A stretch of 64,000 bases of DNA from Chelydra serpentina (lineage: Eukaryota; Chordata; Testudines; Chelydridae), in the NCBI GenBank assembly GCA_037349315.1, contig JBAIAC010000051.1, positions 29,300,001 to 29,364,000 of the forward strand, written 5' to 3'. A model generated the notes under the pieces. It ran no database searches and was not told the DNA's origin. It was given only the letters and a program-made list of their open reading frames with translations. Both the position numbers and the translations under genes were made by a program. Below, one piece after another: positions 43,871-55,668 of this stretch. Numbering within the stretch: position 1 is the stretch's first letter; each line of letters opens with the position of its first letter.

Positions 43871-46089
43871 ATATTCATAATTACAACATTTAAACATTTG
43901 AATAAAATCAATCTAAATATTTACAAAAAGTCCCCAGAGGGTATGTTGCTTTTCTAACTTCAACTACTTTTCAAATATTATATTGCTGGCAATATTATTC
44001 CAATATTATATTGCTGACTCTCCTCCCTCAGTGAATCTCCAGGAAAGGTAGATCAGCACTGTATATGACCAATACTACTCCAAACATCACAAAGCATTTT
44101 AGAGAAAGGCAAAGGTGTGTAAGTGGAAAGTGGAAAATTCATTAACAGGTTCAAGAGGTCGAGGGAGGAATTAAAGAATACGAAAGGAGCAGAGAACGAA
44201 TAAATTCAACTCTGCAGTGAAAAAGCTCAATTCAAAGATGACGAAACTTGGCTTCTGCCTAAGGACACTGTTCACAGCCAAAACTTGGCTGACAGACAAG
44301 AAAGAGGGGGGCTTGAATATGCCCCAAAACCGTACAGGCCTGCAAAAATAGCAAAGCCAGCAGGAAGGAACATAACAGATCTAAGACTACAAAGATGGAA
44401 AAAACAAACATCCACTGTTTCATTAACTGCAGCAGTCATTCCCCTTTTGCTCACATATATTAAAACCTTAATATTTCCTAATAGTATCTAAAACACTTTC
44501 TTTGTATTCCAAATTGGATAAAACAAGTATCTGGAATTAATGTATTTTGATTTAACCCTTCTATTTGATTTTGAACTAGACTATCCTATAAAAATATTAA
44601 ACACAACAATTCGGGCCACAAAACAAACACCACAAGACAGGACATAAAACACAGAACATAATTCCTATTGTGCCAGTAAATGCATGGTATGTTGATTGCT
44701 TTTCAGCTGGCATCAGTTTTCTCTGATTTTCTGAAAGACAAAAAGAACATAGGTCTACCCCTACTGGGCAGTCAGTCATTATTTAAACATTTATTTCCTA
44801 TACAAATACCCTTGCTAATTTCAAGAAAAACAGAAGAATTATCCCCATATCTTTTCTGTGTTTTCATAGGCAGATCAAATTTCAATGGCTTCTATCTTTT
44901 AGATTTGCACTAACACAGACGTTCTCGGCTTGCTTTTGAATTCAAAGTTATTAGCCGCTTAGAGACTATCTCAAAAGGACACAATCAACTTTTAACTCCT
45001 GCTTTCAAAACACACTGCACATGGTCTGGGGGAAAATGCACATTCCCTCCACAATTCAATTTCCACAACACTAGCCACATCAATTTCTACACAAGGTGTA
45101 ACTTTCTTTTGTGCACCCCCAGCAAAGTGACAGCTCGACCACACAGAGCCACCCCAAGGCTCACAGTGTGGGGCACTGTCCTTCTTCCCCTTTACCAGAG
45201 CCTTTATCTGCTATTTTTGTTACTAAAACAAACTCAAAGCCTTTCCCTTCTTCTGGTTTCTGACTTAACAATATAACTCACAAGGGTGACCCGAATCATC
45301 CCCCGTGAGGCTTGCCACCTGGACAGAATGCCCAGCCAACTGGCGTTTAACAGTTTAATTTTTCTCTCTAGCTGTCAGGTACACATCTCTTCCCTTTTTC
45401 TAACTCCTCTCATTGCCCAGTCTTGTTACGACCAGGGGTAGACCCACCTGCAACTTTTTTCTTTCATACTCACAAACATGTTGCCCCGGGCTGGCCAGAC
45501 CCAGGGGTAGGAGAGACAGAGAGAGAGAGAAAGGTGGACGGAGGTTATCCTGTGCACAGGTTGTCCAGAGGTATGCAGCAAAAATCTCTTGGGGCATCCC
45601 TTTCAGAGACCTTTGCTCAGTATTCCAGTCCAGGCTGGCTGCCTGTGTCTTCTTCAGCGTCACCAAACCACACCAGCTCCAGGGTCACAAAGGCAGACTG
45701 TTGGGTCTCACTGGGCAGCCAAGCTTTGCAAATGTAATCTCAGTCCTGTAACTTGTATTGCCTTTGGTTTACCTCTATCTATATTTTTTCACAGCCAGCT
45801 GTGGCTGAAAGCAGTTTTTCTTTGTACTTGGCATGGTCTGTGTCGATACTTGACCTTGAACGCAAAGCAACTCTCTATCTCTGGACCAAGCTGAATTGTC
45901 AAATTAACCCGTTCCTTTCCCCCCTTAACTAATTGGGAATATAAAGGAGCAGAGGGGGTTAACAAAATGGTTTGGGCAGGGAGACAGCCAGATGCTATAG
46001 ACAAATTGCTCCCATTGTGTATCAGAGACTTTTTGGTAACGTAAGGGTTCCTCTAAGGTATGTAAATATATCTAAATCGAAGGTACCTT
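43871..46089. other. Provirus interior, unrecognised
   Basis: Lies where gag-pol should be but shows no protease, RT or nucleocapsid motifs in any frame. It is AT-rich on the left and contains a block at about 45400-46020 that may be a separate inserted repeat. Confidence 0.4.
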
Positions 46090-46239
46090 CTAGTGGGAAT
46101 TGTTTAGATGGATTATCACGCGTGTAAAATTCCAATTTTCTAAATACCTGCAGGCTCTAGGACCATAATACACATACAAGTGGTACGAAGGGGTACCCTT
46201 CGGGGGTGAGGGGGAATTCTTAAACTGTCCCCCACCCAT
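46090..46239 (-). pseudogene. Retroviral gag start, truncated
   Basis: ATG at 46239 begins a 49-codon frame with Met-Gly-Gly-Gly, a myristoylation-type start as in retroviral matrix proteins, ending at a stop at 46090. It lies downstream of the leader. Nothing gag-like follows up to 43,870. Confidence 0.45.
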
Positions 46240-47106
46240 TTTCCAATCACGCACACCGGGGGAGGTGCCGTCTGCTCAATAGCTCATGAGCTAAGGAAAT
46301 TCTCACTCTCTCTCTCTCCAGGCACTCATACAGGAAAGATCTATAGGATGTCCATGACCCTCCTACACCCCCTTCGGCAAAGAGCGTCGGCTAGCCTCAG
46401 AAAGACGAAGCCGCATACTCTAATTGCCTCCGGTGAGGTGATTAGACTAGTCAGTGGTTCAGACGGGGAGAAGAGGGAAGAAAAATGGGGTCACACAATC
46501 CTAGACCCAGGCAGACCCCTCGCCATGTCATGCAGAGACATCAGCCTTGGGTCGGATCTTTTACCGATCCACTACAATGCAAGCTCGGTGGCTGCGTTAG
46601 AGAAATCCCTGGTCACGAGTTGACCACTTCTCAGGGCTCTCTGGGCATATTTTGGTGGCCCTCACTCACGCTGACACACACGCACACGCACACACACCGA
46701 GGCCTCTATATCTTCACACCACGATGCATCTCTCATATACAGTAACCTTAATACTTTATGTCCGGACTTAATACAACCCTTGAGGCGGTAACAACTCCTC
46801 AGCACCGGTGCAGTAACCTAATGCATTAACCTTATTGGGGGTGGCAAAACTAAGTCCCCAGCACCACATCAAACTAACCTTATTGGGGGCGGCAAAACAG
46901 TTTCCCAGCACCACTCTGCATCTGATCTTGCTGCACAATCAATAAGTTCAGATGGCGTAAGCCCAACAGGGACAGACGGCCCCACGGACAGTCCTCCTCC
47001 GACACCCCAATAGAGATTTCAAAAGGCCTCTTACCTCTGTTGTGGCACCATGGGATTCGAAGGGGAACAATCCGCAGCAGCTGCCACTGTCCCAGCAGGC
47101 GTTGCC

Positions 47107-47124
47107 ATCCCGGACAAGCCCCCA
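47107..47124 (-). promoter_or_regulatory. Primer-binding site (tRNA-Pro type)
   Basis: Minus strand TGGGGGCTTGTCCGGGAT, two bases inside the 5' LTR. Confidence 0.8.
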
Positions 47125-47126
47125 AA

Positions 47127-47542
47127 TGGTCAGAGAAAAACAGCGTTCTCACTCTTTCTTTGGGTGCAGCAAGGCAGATACATTTTATTTACTCAAGAAA
47201 TTGCACATAAAGGAGAGAGTGCACTAGGACACAGAGTTTCCCCCTCCTAGGCAGGTCTCTCAAAAGATAAACAATTAAGGCAAGCATTTATACCTTTGTT
47301 ACATACACTAATGATCAACAACTGCAGTTTGTTTATATTATGTCTTGTCCATTCCTTGCCGATTTCTGTTCTCAAAACATAGCTATCTCAAGGCTGGGTC
47401 ACGCTGACTCTACTCTGCCGTCTTTCCACCTGCTTCTGACGTGAGCCCTCCTTCTACAAATCTCGCGTTATTACAGCTAGAGTGAGCCTGACTCTTGCTC
47501 ATATAGAGGACTGCATCCAAATTCCCTCTACCGACTTCCACA
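47127..47542 (-). repeat. Provirus 5' LTR
   Basis: 416 bp, minus strand TGTGGAAGTC...CTCTGACCA, directly followed by the primer-binding site. Confidence 0.92.
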
Positions 47543-48114
47543 CTGGAGAGCTGTGCACCAAGGACGAGGTGCTAGGCGCCAGTTCGGCGGATTCCAGGTC
47601 TGAGTGTGGCCGTAGGGCTATCTCCATCAGGAGAACTCTGCTCTATATCTTTGAGAGTCTTGGGACGGAACCCCTTGCAGATAGCCACCAGAGAGATCGG
47701 TGTGTCTCTCCAAGACACCTCAAGCAGGAAGGGTGGGGGTCACTCTTCGGCATAAACTTCCCGCAGACCGCACAGAGTTTAAACCCAGGAGGGGACATTG
47801 AGTTGGGGGGCTAACTTACAACTAACACTAACAACAACAACTGTGACAATCGGAACTATATACACAAACTTAGACACTGATAGGCTTGCTGCAAGAGCGA
47901 GCAAAGTTCCAGCTAGCCGTCACCGGCAGTAAAAAGGAACTGAGGGGGTTGAGGGTCGGCAGGCCCCTATATTGGGCGCCATGGAGGCGCCACTCCAGGG
48001 GGCACCCAGGCCGACCCTACGGACGCTGCTAAGGTAAAATCTTCCGGCTGGTGTGTGCACGCGGCGTGCACACACCTGCTTGGAATGGACATGAACAATC
48101 ACTTGAAGAAGAAC
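47543..48114 (-). repeat. DIRS-1 gag N terminus and right inverted terminal region
   Basis: Minus strand 47930-47543 reads toward the provirus and rejoins gag at 40261 without loss of frame. 47933-48105 mirrors 35695-35865. Confidence 0.75.
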
Positions 48115-48649
48115 TTGGGATTCTTTGCCTCTCTCTTTTATAGTCCAGTGAATCTTTGAAATGGATTCTTCTGAAGGTCACTCCCAAAGTAAAGTTTGTT
48201 CATGCTGTGAGCAAGGAGACATGGCATTTCTTGGTGAAGGCAATTCCATGCTGGTTTCTTCCACTGCTGGTGTTAGCTAAAATACTATGGCCACTTGATG
48301 TGATTGCTTCTCAGCTGTGATGACACCTGCCTGGAGGTGTCGGCCTGTCCCTTTTCTGGGGAAAAATCTGTTTACCCATGCCCCAGACTTGTCTGGTAAA
48401 CACATTGTAGTTCCACATGTTCTTCATACCTGTATGGTCCCTTGGATGTTTACCCTACATACATACCGCAAGAATATTAATGATCAGTGTGTTATTAGTT
48501 TTCCAATGATACCTTACATGACACATCAGATACAGTTTATGACGTTAATGAACGCACAGTGAACTGCTTACACCAGCTGAAACTCATTACCAGATATCAT
48601 TGAGCCCCTTGCCCTCTGGCACTGGGATGCTGTTAGGGTCAAACACTCT
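48115..48649 (-). mobile_element. LTR-like host sequence of DIRS-1 (right part)
   Basis: Presumed continuation of 34966-35649. No ORF; ends uncertain. Confidence 0.3.
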
Positions 48650-48900
48650 AAGGCATGTTTTCTAATTCTTTAGTCATTCTTGTGGCACTTCTCTGAACCC
48701 TCTCCAATTTATCAAAATCCTTCTTGAATTGTAGGCACCAGAACTGGACACAGTATTCGGGCAGCAGTCGCACCAGTGCCAAATACAGAGGTAAAATAAC
48801 CTCTCTGCTCCCCTGCTTGTGATTCCCCTGTTTATGGATCCCAGGATCTTTTTGGCCATAGCATCATGCTATCAGATTCAGCTGATTATTCACCATGCCC
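48650..48900 (-). mobile_element. CR1 fragment
   Basis: Minus strand, CR1 RT C-terminal region (plus strand has CTCTCCAATTTATCAAAATC and CCAGAACTGGACACAGTATT). Confidence 0.8.
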
Positions 48901-49902
48901 CCTCCCCCAAATATTTTTGCAGAGAGAGTTGCCGCTCTCAGTCCTGGAGTTAATAACTTAAACTTTGAGGGGCAGGGTTTAGACCCCCACTCCTCTCCTC
49001 AGCATTTCCTGCTGGCTAGCTTAGGCAGCTCAGCAGACTGGTGCCTGTGGATCCCATTCTTATCCACTTAACTCTCCCCATGTCTTGTATAGGGAACTGG
49101 GTACCTACCTCAGGGCTTGGAGGATTCCAGTGGGCAGCAGGGCACATAAAAGATGTTGTGCTGCCTTCATCCCTTTGTGGAGCTCGCCCCAAGACAATTT
49201 TTGTAAGTCAATTGGACTTGGGCATTTTGAAAAGTGTACACTGCCTAGAGACAGCTCTAGGTGGCTAACATTAGGCCTCTATATTTAACATTTTGTGGGG
49301 CTCTCTTTTCTGTATCTTAGTTTTCCCACCTGTAAATTGTAACTAGCACCTCCCTGATAGGAGTGTTTGTAAAGCGATTTGAGCTTGTCTAGAGAAGGGA
49401 AAAGTAGAGGTGGGGGAAATGAAGCCCAGGAATGAGTAAGAAATGTGTTTAGTGGTTCATAAATAGGACACACTCAGTCAAGTAAAAAGAAAAATCCCAC
49501 AAAGGGTTTTAGTTATTCCTCCAGTTCCAAAGATTTGTGCTTTGTAACCTTTTACTTTTCTCACAGTGGGAGTTTTTTTAGTCATACCATCCTGCACTGT
49601 GACCCCAATAGATCAAGCTAAGTAGGTAAGGCTGAGTCAGTATTTGGGTGCAAGATGCCTAGAAAATACCTAGTTTGCTGCAGGAAGTGGGGGGTGGTAT
49701 TTTGTAAGTAGTGCTCTTTTCTCTGGCTTGGTATGGATCCAATGCCCCAGCATAATATTGAGGAACAAGGAGGTGCATTCTTTCAGATGAGACATAAAAC
49801 ACATGTGAAGATCTCACAGAACTTTTGTCAGTGAGGGTGTTAGCCCAGATGATCAAATTTCATTTCAGGAAATTCCACTCTGCGCCCTGCAGTTTGAACT
49901 AG
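48901..49902. other. Intergenic, unassigned
   Basis: No gene or repeat recognised between RBL1 and CHD6 here. Confidence 0.45.
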
Positions 49903-50618
49903 TGTGATGGGGTGCAACTCACCAGTGCAGCACCTCCTGCTGGCTGTCCCAGGGATTAGCTCTACTAGCCAGTGCACCCTCTTCAGGTAGTATCTTGCTG
50001 CCATCACTTTTGTTCCAGGACCCCGTCACTCCCAGGACCATGGCATCCTCTCCATGACATAGCCCTCAGGCTGTGCCACACTCTGTTCTCCCCACTTTTG
50101 GGGGAACTGCAGTCCACTGTCCAGCCACTTCCTTCAGTGGCAACTGCAGCCAATTGTAAGGCCACTTCTTTGGGGGGTGGGGTGTGTGTGAGAGAAGCCA
50201 GTACACTATTCCAATCCCGGCCCAGGGACCCTGTAGATGGCCACCACCTGGTGTGTCCCCTCCAACTCCTCAGTTAATTTCCCTAGGCCACTTCCTCTTG
50301 GCCCCCAGCACCTTCTTTTCCCTTACCTGAGGGCTTCAGCCTGGCAGTCTTAGTAGCTAACCAGGAGCTCTTTCTAGCTTCCCCTGTCCCTGCTGGCAGC
50401 ACTGTTCTGTCCAGGGTGCTGGTGCTAGTACATCTACCGCCACCTCCTGTTAGGAGCCTGATTTTGCCTCCTCAAGCTCCAGGCAGCTACTGAAGCTCCT
50501 CTGCCCTGCAGCCCTTTTTATATGGGCCAGCCCCTCTCCTATTGGCTGCTTTCTGTGCCGCCTCCCTAGGGCTCCATTAACCCCTTACAAGCCAGTGTGG
50601 GGTGGATGCCCCATCACA
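49903..50618 (-). mobile_element. Solo LTR (gypsy/ERV-like)
   Basis: 716 bp with mirrored ends TGTGATGGGG and CCCCATCACA. The minus strand carries a TATA box (CCCATATAAAAAGGGC, near 50518). No clear target duplication. Confidence 0.75.
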
Positions 50619-52333
50619 GCTGGACACAGAAATCTTATTCACTGCTTTTCCTACTTGTGTGCTGCTGTTATACAGCTGTCACATCCTACTTCAATGCAGT
50701 GGGGGAATTTATATGTATAAATCCTGTAGGCATCTGTGAGCGTCATTTGTGTAAATTTCCAGCTGCTGTGCGGACAGAATATACCCTTTAACCTGGGAAG
50801 CACTGGTGCTTACACACTGTAAAATAAAATTTAAAAAAGCAACACTAATGCCAATGCCCAAACTTTGTTCAATAGCTGTATGCATTAGCCCAGGCAAACC
50901 AGGGTGTTAGCTTACTCCTAATCTGCATAAAACAGTGCCGATTGCACCTATCCTCAGCTTTAATATGACGGTTCATCCCGTGCTGAGTATAGGTTCCAGC
51001 ACATAGAGCTTCATCCTATGTCTCGTAACAGTCTGGCATTAGATACCTGTAGCTGTTGTGGTAAAAATTCTGTATGAAAGATTAATACAGCTGCTGGCTG
51101 TACTGTCGAATTCCATTTGCTGTATTTAGCCACCCCAAACTTAAAGGGACTCTCGAGAACAGATGTAAAATGTGATGTACCTTGATTTTTTTTCTTAAGG
51201 CTATGTTCAAACTTCATGCCATTCTTTGGAGGTAGACTCTTTTTCCTCTACCACTTTGATACTTTTTGTCCCTGTGCTTCCCAAAATAAACCTACCTCAA
51301 AACAATGGCTGCAGCTGAGTCCTGGAGAGCAGTTCTATTACACCACCCCAAGGTATGTTCATATTCCAGGGAACCATGATCAGAAAACAGCTTTAAAATG
51401 TCAAGATTCCAAAAAATGGAATGTGTCTAATGGTTAGGGCAGGGCCTGGGAACTAGGACTCCTCTACTTGTTGCCAATGCTGTTGCTGAACTTGTTTGTG
51501 ACCGTTGATAAATCACCTTAGTTTTTCAGTGCATCCATTTACCTCGCTGCAAAATGGAAATTCCACTATCTTTGTAAAGCATAATGAGATCCTTCCATTA
51601 ATTATTACAAGCATTTATTTGGCACCTACTAACATGATACAAAGTTTAAATGGAGACACTTGAGATCTCAATAGGAGAAACTAAACACTCTGCTCCTCTT
51701 CTGCGGGAAAGGTGGTGTTGAGCACGTGCAAAGGATTTATTATTGGTTCTTTGGATTTTATGAACAGTTCTCTTGGCTCCCACTGATTATCTTAATGAAG
51801 GACCTCAGTGTAGAGACTCTGTGTACCACCAACTGCCTGTCTGCCGTTCAGTTGGGTGCATTTAAGCCTGCTATGTAACTTGGGCTGCTCCATTGCGCTA
51901 GTTGTTCAAGCAGCATGGCAGGTTAATGTGTGCAAAATTGAAGGGAAGGCAGCAGACACTCACTGACACAGCTGAGGAACTAGTTGGTAAACTAGGCTTA
52001 TTTTCTTGAAAAGTCTGTGAATCAACAGCAGTTAGTCAACCCCCACACCCCCAGTAAGCTCCTCAGTTCACATGAGGGACGATCTGACAAAGAGGGTGTG
52101 CTGTATATAACAGCCGTGGATATTGTTCATGCTGAGAAAAAAAACAAGTAACGTTTTGCACTGAGTCAAGTGAATCAAACATTCACATATATTTGCTGAA
52201 AAAATTATATACACATCTGTGGCAAGACTCTGCCAAGTTTGAAAGATAAGCATCATCTAGTCACTAAATTAAAAAAATAAAAATTTGACTTTTAAATCTT
52301 TTTCTTTTTATCCATGTTCAAGAGCACAGACAG
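50619..52333. other. Intergenic, unassigned
   Basis: Mostly unique-looking sequence; no ORF with family resemblance. May include an extended CHD6 3' UTR if a more distal poly(A) site is used (AATAAA on the minus strand near 51738). Confidence 0.4.
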
Positions 52334-54777
52334 TTTATTTTGTTAGCACATTTGGTGGAAAATGTATGTTTGTGTGAGTGTTCATGAATGTGGTGAAAAC
52401 TGGGTATTTGTTCTAGGATATGGTGATAGAAAGTAATAAGAAGCCACTTATGCCTTACAATGTAAATAAACCCCAGAGTTTCTCTATTGGATTTCAAAAA
52501 GGGTCACACAATAGCAGCCAAAGAGAAGCCTAAACACCCAGAGACTTAACATACATGTTTGATAAGTAAGAACATGCTGGCTAGTTAAATACATTTCACT
52601 TTGAACCCTGTTCCTTATGAGTGCAACCCTGGAAAAACAACCATCCCATATAAGAAATGGACTCTGCAGAGATTTCTATACCCATTCACAGTAAGGCTTT
52701 GAAGATATATGAAGTTTTATAGCATTTGTATTTTAAGGATTTAGGGCAAGTACATGTTCTACTGAGTAAAAAGAAAGTTAGTACTTAAAAGGTTCAAAAA
52801 TATATCAAGTGATTTTTTTACATAAATAAATTATATTGGTTTTGGATTTAACAGCTGAAAAAACCCTTTCTGCTTCCACTGGAGGCAAAACTGAACAAAC
52901 TGTTAGTTAAATAGAGATAGCAGCATTTCTAAGAAATCTGTCGATGATACAGTATCTATGCTACAAGGGTGTTATTAAATAGAACACATTTAATGATCTG
53001 ATTTTTTGCATTATGATCAGTTACATAATTTTTTTTTTAAAATCACATCCAATTCAATAAAGTGGGAATAAATTCCTTGAAAATATAAATTTTTAGGTCA
53101 TGGGTAACAGACTTCTTTGAGATGCTAATTGTAACATGTACATAATTTATAATCCCAAATGTATAAAAGACAATGACAAAAAGCATCATAAATAAATAAT
53201 GCAAACTGAAATAGTTATGTCAAAACATTTGGACCATCTGATAAATTAGGAAAACTGTAACAGAAAATAAGTAAAAAATACAGTAAATGGTGACAATCAA
53301 ATGCAAAACTGATTACTAGCACACTTCAGTTCCCTCAAACAGTCTGCCATTTCACTGCTGCACCACTAAGTGTTTATTTCAAGTCTCAAACCATGAGCTG
53401 CAAATAAGAACAAGCCCAAGTGAAAGAAAAACTAAACCGGAGCAGTGAGGAGAGAGGACTATGGAGTTTACCTATGGAGGTGTCTGAAGACACAGAGTTT
53501 GGGGGGACTGATCACATTAAAAACCCGTTAATTTAAAATGCATACTGTAGAATTATTTGCCAGTGGGACTGCTGGGAAACACTGTTCAACAGCAAATAGA
53601 ACAAAGAGGAATGGAAAGAAGAAGCAAAAATAATCTCTTCACAGTCTAACCCTAGAAAAGGAAGATAAACACAAACTTTGAAAACCTCAGCAGTCCTTCT
53701 CAAAGGACTCACAATTGTAAAGCCAGCCCAACCGCTTTCTGCTTGTTTATTTTGTTTTTGTTTTCAGAAAAGATGTCACTTATGGGGGGAGGAGGAGAAC
53801 TGTAAAAAAAAATTTAAAAAATCAAAAGCCTCAGTATTCATATAAGAGCATTATATGAGTGGCCTATTCATTGTTGGAAAAACAACTCTTTACAGGACTT
53901 CTGATGCGATAGATGAGAACTGAATACTAGCAGACCGGTGAAGTAACTGGTAGCTTTAGGTACAAGAACATCAATGAAAGACATGCAGGATGTGCAAAAC
54001 CTTTTCAGCACAAGCTGGAAAAGTTCTTGTAACTAACAATGAAAGGGCAACTGAAAGTCCACTAAACGTAAAACAAAACTTTGGTTTTGAAAAAATATAA
54101 AATAAAGTCTACGTAATCTTCACTTACTGCAGTTTGTCTCCAAAACTCCGAGGAGTGAAAGGGGAGGAAATTATATCACTACCAGTTATGCTTTTTTTAA
54201 AAGAAATGAATATATGCATTTTCAATCATTAGTTATATACTTCTGTCTATACTACTATTCTAGTAACCATGATAAAATAGGGAAATACTTTAAATCAAAA
54301 ATACACATTAGCACTTACTATAGCTGTGCTTTTTACCCCAAAATACAGTTTTATTCATTCAGTGTCACTGTAAAAAGAAATACCCTTGTCTGCATTGAGA
54401 TCAAGAGATGAAAGTACTTTCTTTTGCTCCGGTTTTGCTTTTTTCTTTTTCCCCAGATAAATGAGCAATTTTGGGGGTGACCAAGTGCTGGATTTACTAT
54501 TGTTGGTTGGGATGAACAACTGGGTAACAGAAGAAGAATTCTGTGCCTCCCATACTAACTAGACAACACTGTTTATCTAATAAAGTGGCAAGACCCTGCA
54601 ACTATTAACATATAATATGTCACCATAGTTTTCTTACAGGGAATTAGGTAGATAATATTACTCATGGAAACACAGGTTTTATGAAGGTGAAGAGGGGGGC
54701 AGGAGGGTTAAGTAACAAATATTTATGGGATAAGAAACTTACAAGCCACAATCTTTTTTCTTAATGAAACAAAAATT
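52334..54777 (-). other. Probable CHD6 3' UTR
   Basis: AT-rich, repeat-poor DNA directly downstream of the CHD6 stop. On the minus strand AATAAA occurs at 52339-52334 followed by a TGTCTGTG tract, and also near 53378, 53760 and 54350. The distal site is proposed as the main poly(A) signal because the repeat-free stretch extends that far. The exact end is inferred. Confidence 0.4.
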
Positions 54778-55668
54778 CTAATTGGTATTGTTAATTTCTT
54801 TTAACTCCTTCTCTTCCACTTGCATGTCATGTTCTTTCTCTGATGACAAAGATTGGGTTTGCTCTGTACAGTTTTGACTGTTTGCAGCTTCTTTTTCAGA
54901 CAGCGAGACAGTGTCTGGTTCTGGATTTGTTGGTTCCCCTTTAGCTTTCTTTCTCTTCCGCTTCTGGCTTTCTAGATTTGTTGCCTCAGAGTGTCTGGTT
55001 TGTTGTATGCCTGGCAATGTCATGCCAATACCAGGAGAAAGAAACATAGATGGATAGAGCAGTCCAGGGGACATTCCTGGGATAAGAAATGGATTAAAAG
55101 CTACAGGACTACTGGTAGTTATTGCAGATTCTGTCTGATCAGAAAATGAACTAGGACCAGGTTTGTCAGACAGAGGTTCATTTTTCACATCCTGGCTACT
55201 TTGTTTGTCCTCAGTAGCTTTTTCCGTATTTGATGTACCACTTTTAGTTGTGCTTGTTAATGAAGCTGGAGCAGTTGAAGTACAAGTAGTTGTCATTGGT
55301 GGATTGAGAAGTCCTCCAACACCAAACATCTGCGGTACAGTAGCCATGCCTGGCAGCATCATAGGCAACATGCTTAGGGTGCTTTTGACATCCTCACCAG
55401 CAGGCACTGCTGCAAATCCAGCAGGAAACCCAACCAGCCCAGTTAAAGGGATGCCTTGCATGTTTCTCATGTTCTGAAGTCCCACTAGATCCATTCCAGC
55501 AATAAGTCCATTCATGAATAACGGTCCCATTCCAGAAGAAGAATCCGATACAACGCCAGGGGCTTTAATAAGTTCGCTTCTTGGCCTCCTCCCTCTTCGA
55601 CGGGGCCCGGTTTCTCGGAGCACAGGCTCAGTTAGGATACGATTGAACTTGCTTTCTGGGAGGAAACC
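54778..55668 (-). CDS. CHD6: CHD6 last coding exon (C terminus)
   Basis: CHD6 is a nuclear SNF2-type chromatin remodeller of the CHD6-9 subfamily. This exon has acceptor ...CACTTTCAG, then 296 codons and stop TAG at 54780-54778. It starts GFLPESKFNRILTEPVLRET, continues with the basic GPRRRGRRPRSE tract, then hydrophobic repeats such as MNGLIAGMDLVGLQNMRN and AFNPFLIPGMSPGLLYPS, a KRKRKKAK basic patch and an acidic tail ending NNTN. CHD7 shares the overall layout, but my remembered CHD7 tail differs and the CHD6 tail matches better. The ATPase and chromodomains are outside the window. CHD9 is the main alternative. Confidence 0.85.
   Translation of the reverse strand, partial: GFLPESKFNRILTEPVLRETGPRRRGRRPRSELIKAPGVVSDSSSGMGPLFMNGLIAGMDLVGLQNMRNMQGIPLTGLVGFPAGFAAVPAGEDVKSTLSMLPMMLPGMATVPQMFGVGGLLNPPMTTTCTSTAPASLTSTTKSGTSNTEKATEDKQSSQDVKNEPLSDKPGPSSFSDQTESAITTSSPVAFNPFLIPGMSPGLLYPSMFLSPGIGMTLPGIQQTRHSEATNLESQKRKRKKAKGEPTNPEPDTVSLSEKEAANSQNCTEQTQSLSSEKEHDMQVEEKELKEINNTN

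Larger units (their letters stand above)
40262..47542 (-). mobile_element. Endogenous retrovirus (gammaretrovirus-like), defective
   Basis: Minus-strand provirus: 5' LTR 47127-47542, primer-binding site matching tRNA-Pro (47107-47124, one mismatch from the classic gammaretroviral site), leader, a very short gag start, integrase end, env remnants, polypurine tract and 3' LTR 40262-40676. Protease, RT and most of gag are missing or unreadable, so it cannot replicate. It sits inside the DIRS-1 gag frame. Confidence 0.85.
35650..48114 (-). mobile_element. DIRS retrotransposon (DIRS-1), rearranged, with a provirus in its gag
   Basis: Inverted terminal regions: 35695-35865 pairs with 47933-48105. 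Minus-strand order: gag (about 47900-47543 and 40261-38110), start of RT (38110-38040), an inverted block (37395-38030), RNase H (37389-37039), tyrosine recombinase (36968-36011). The provirus occupies 40262-47542. Without it the element is about 5.2 kb, near usual DIRS size. Confidence 0.85.
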
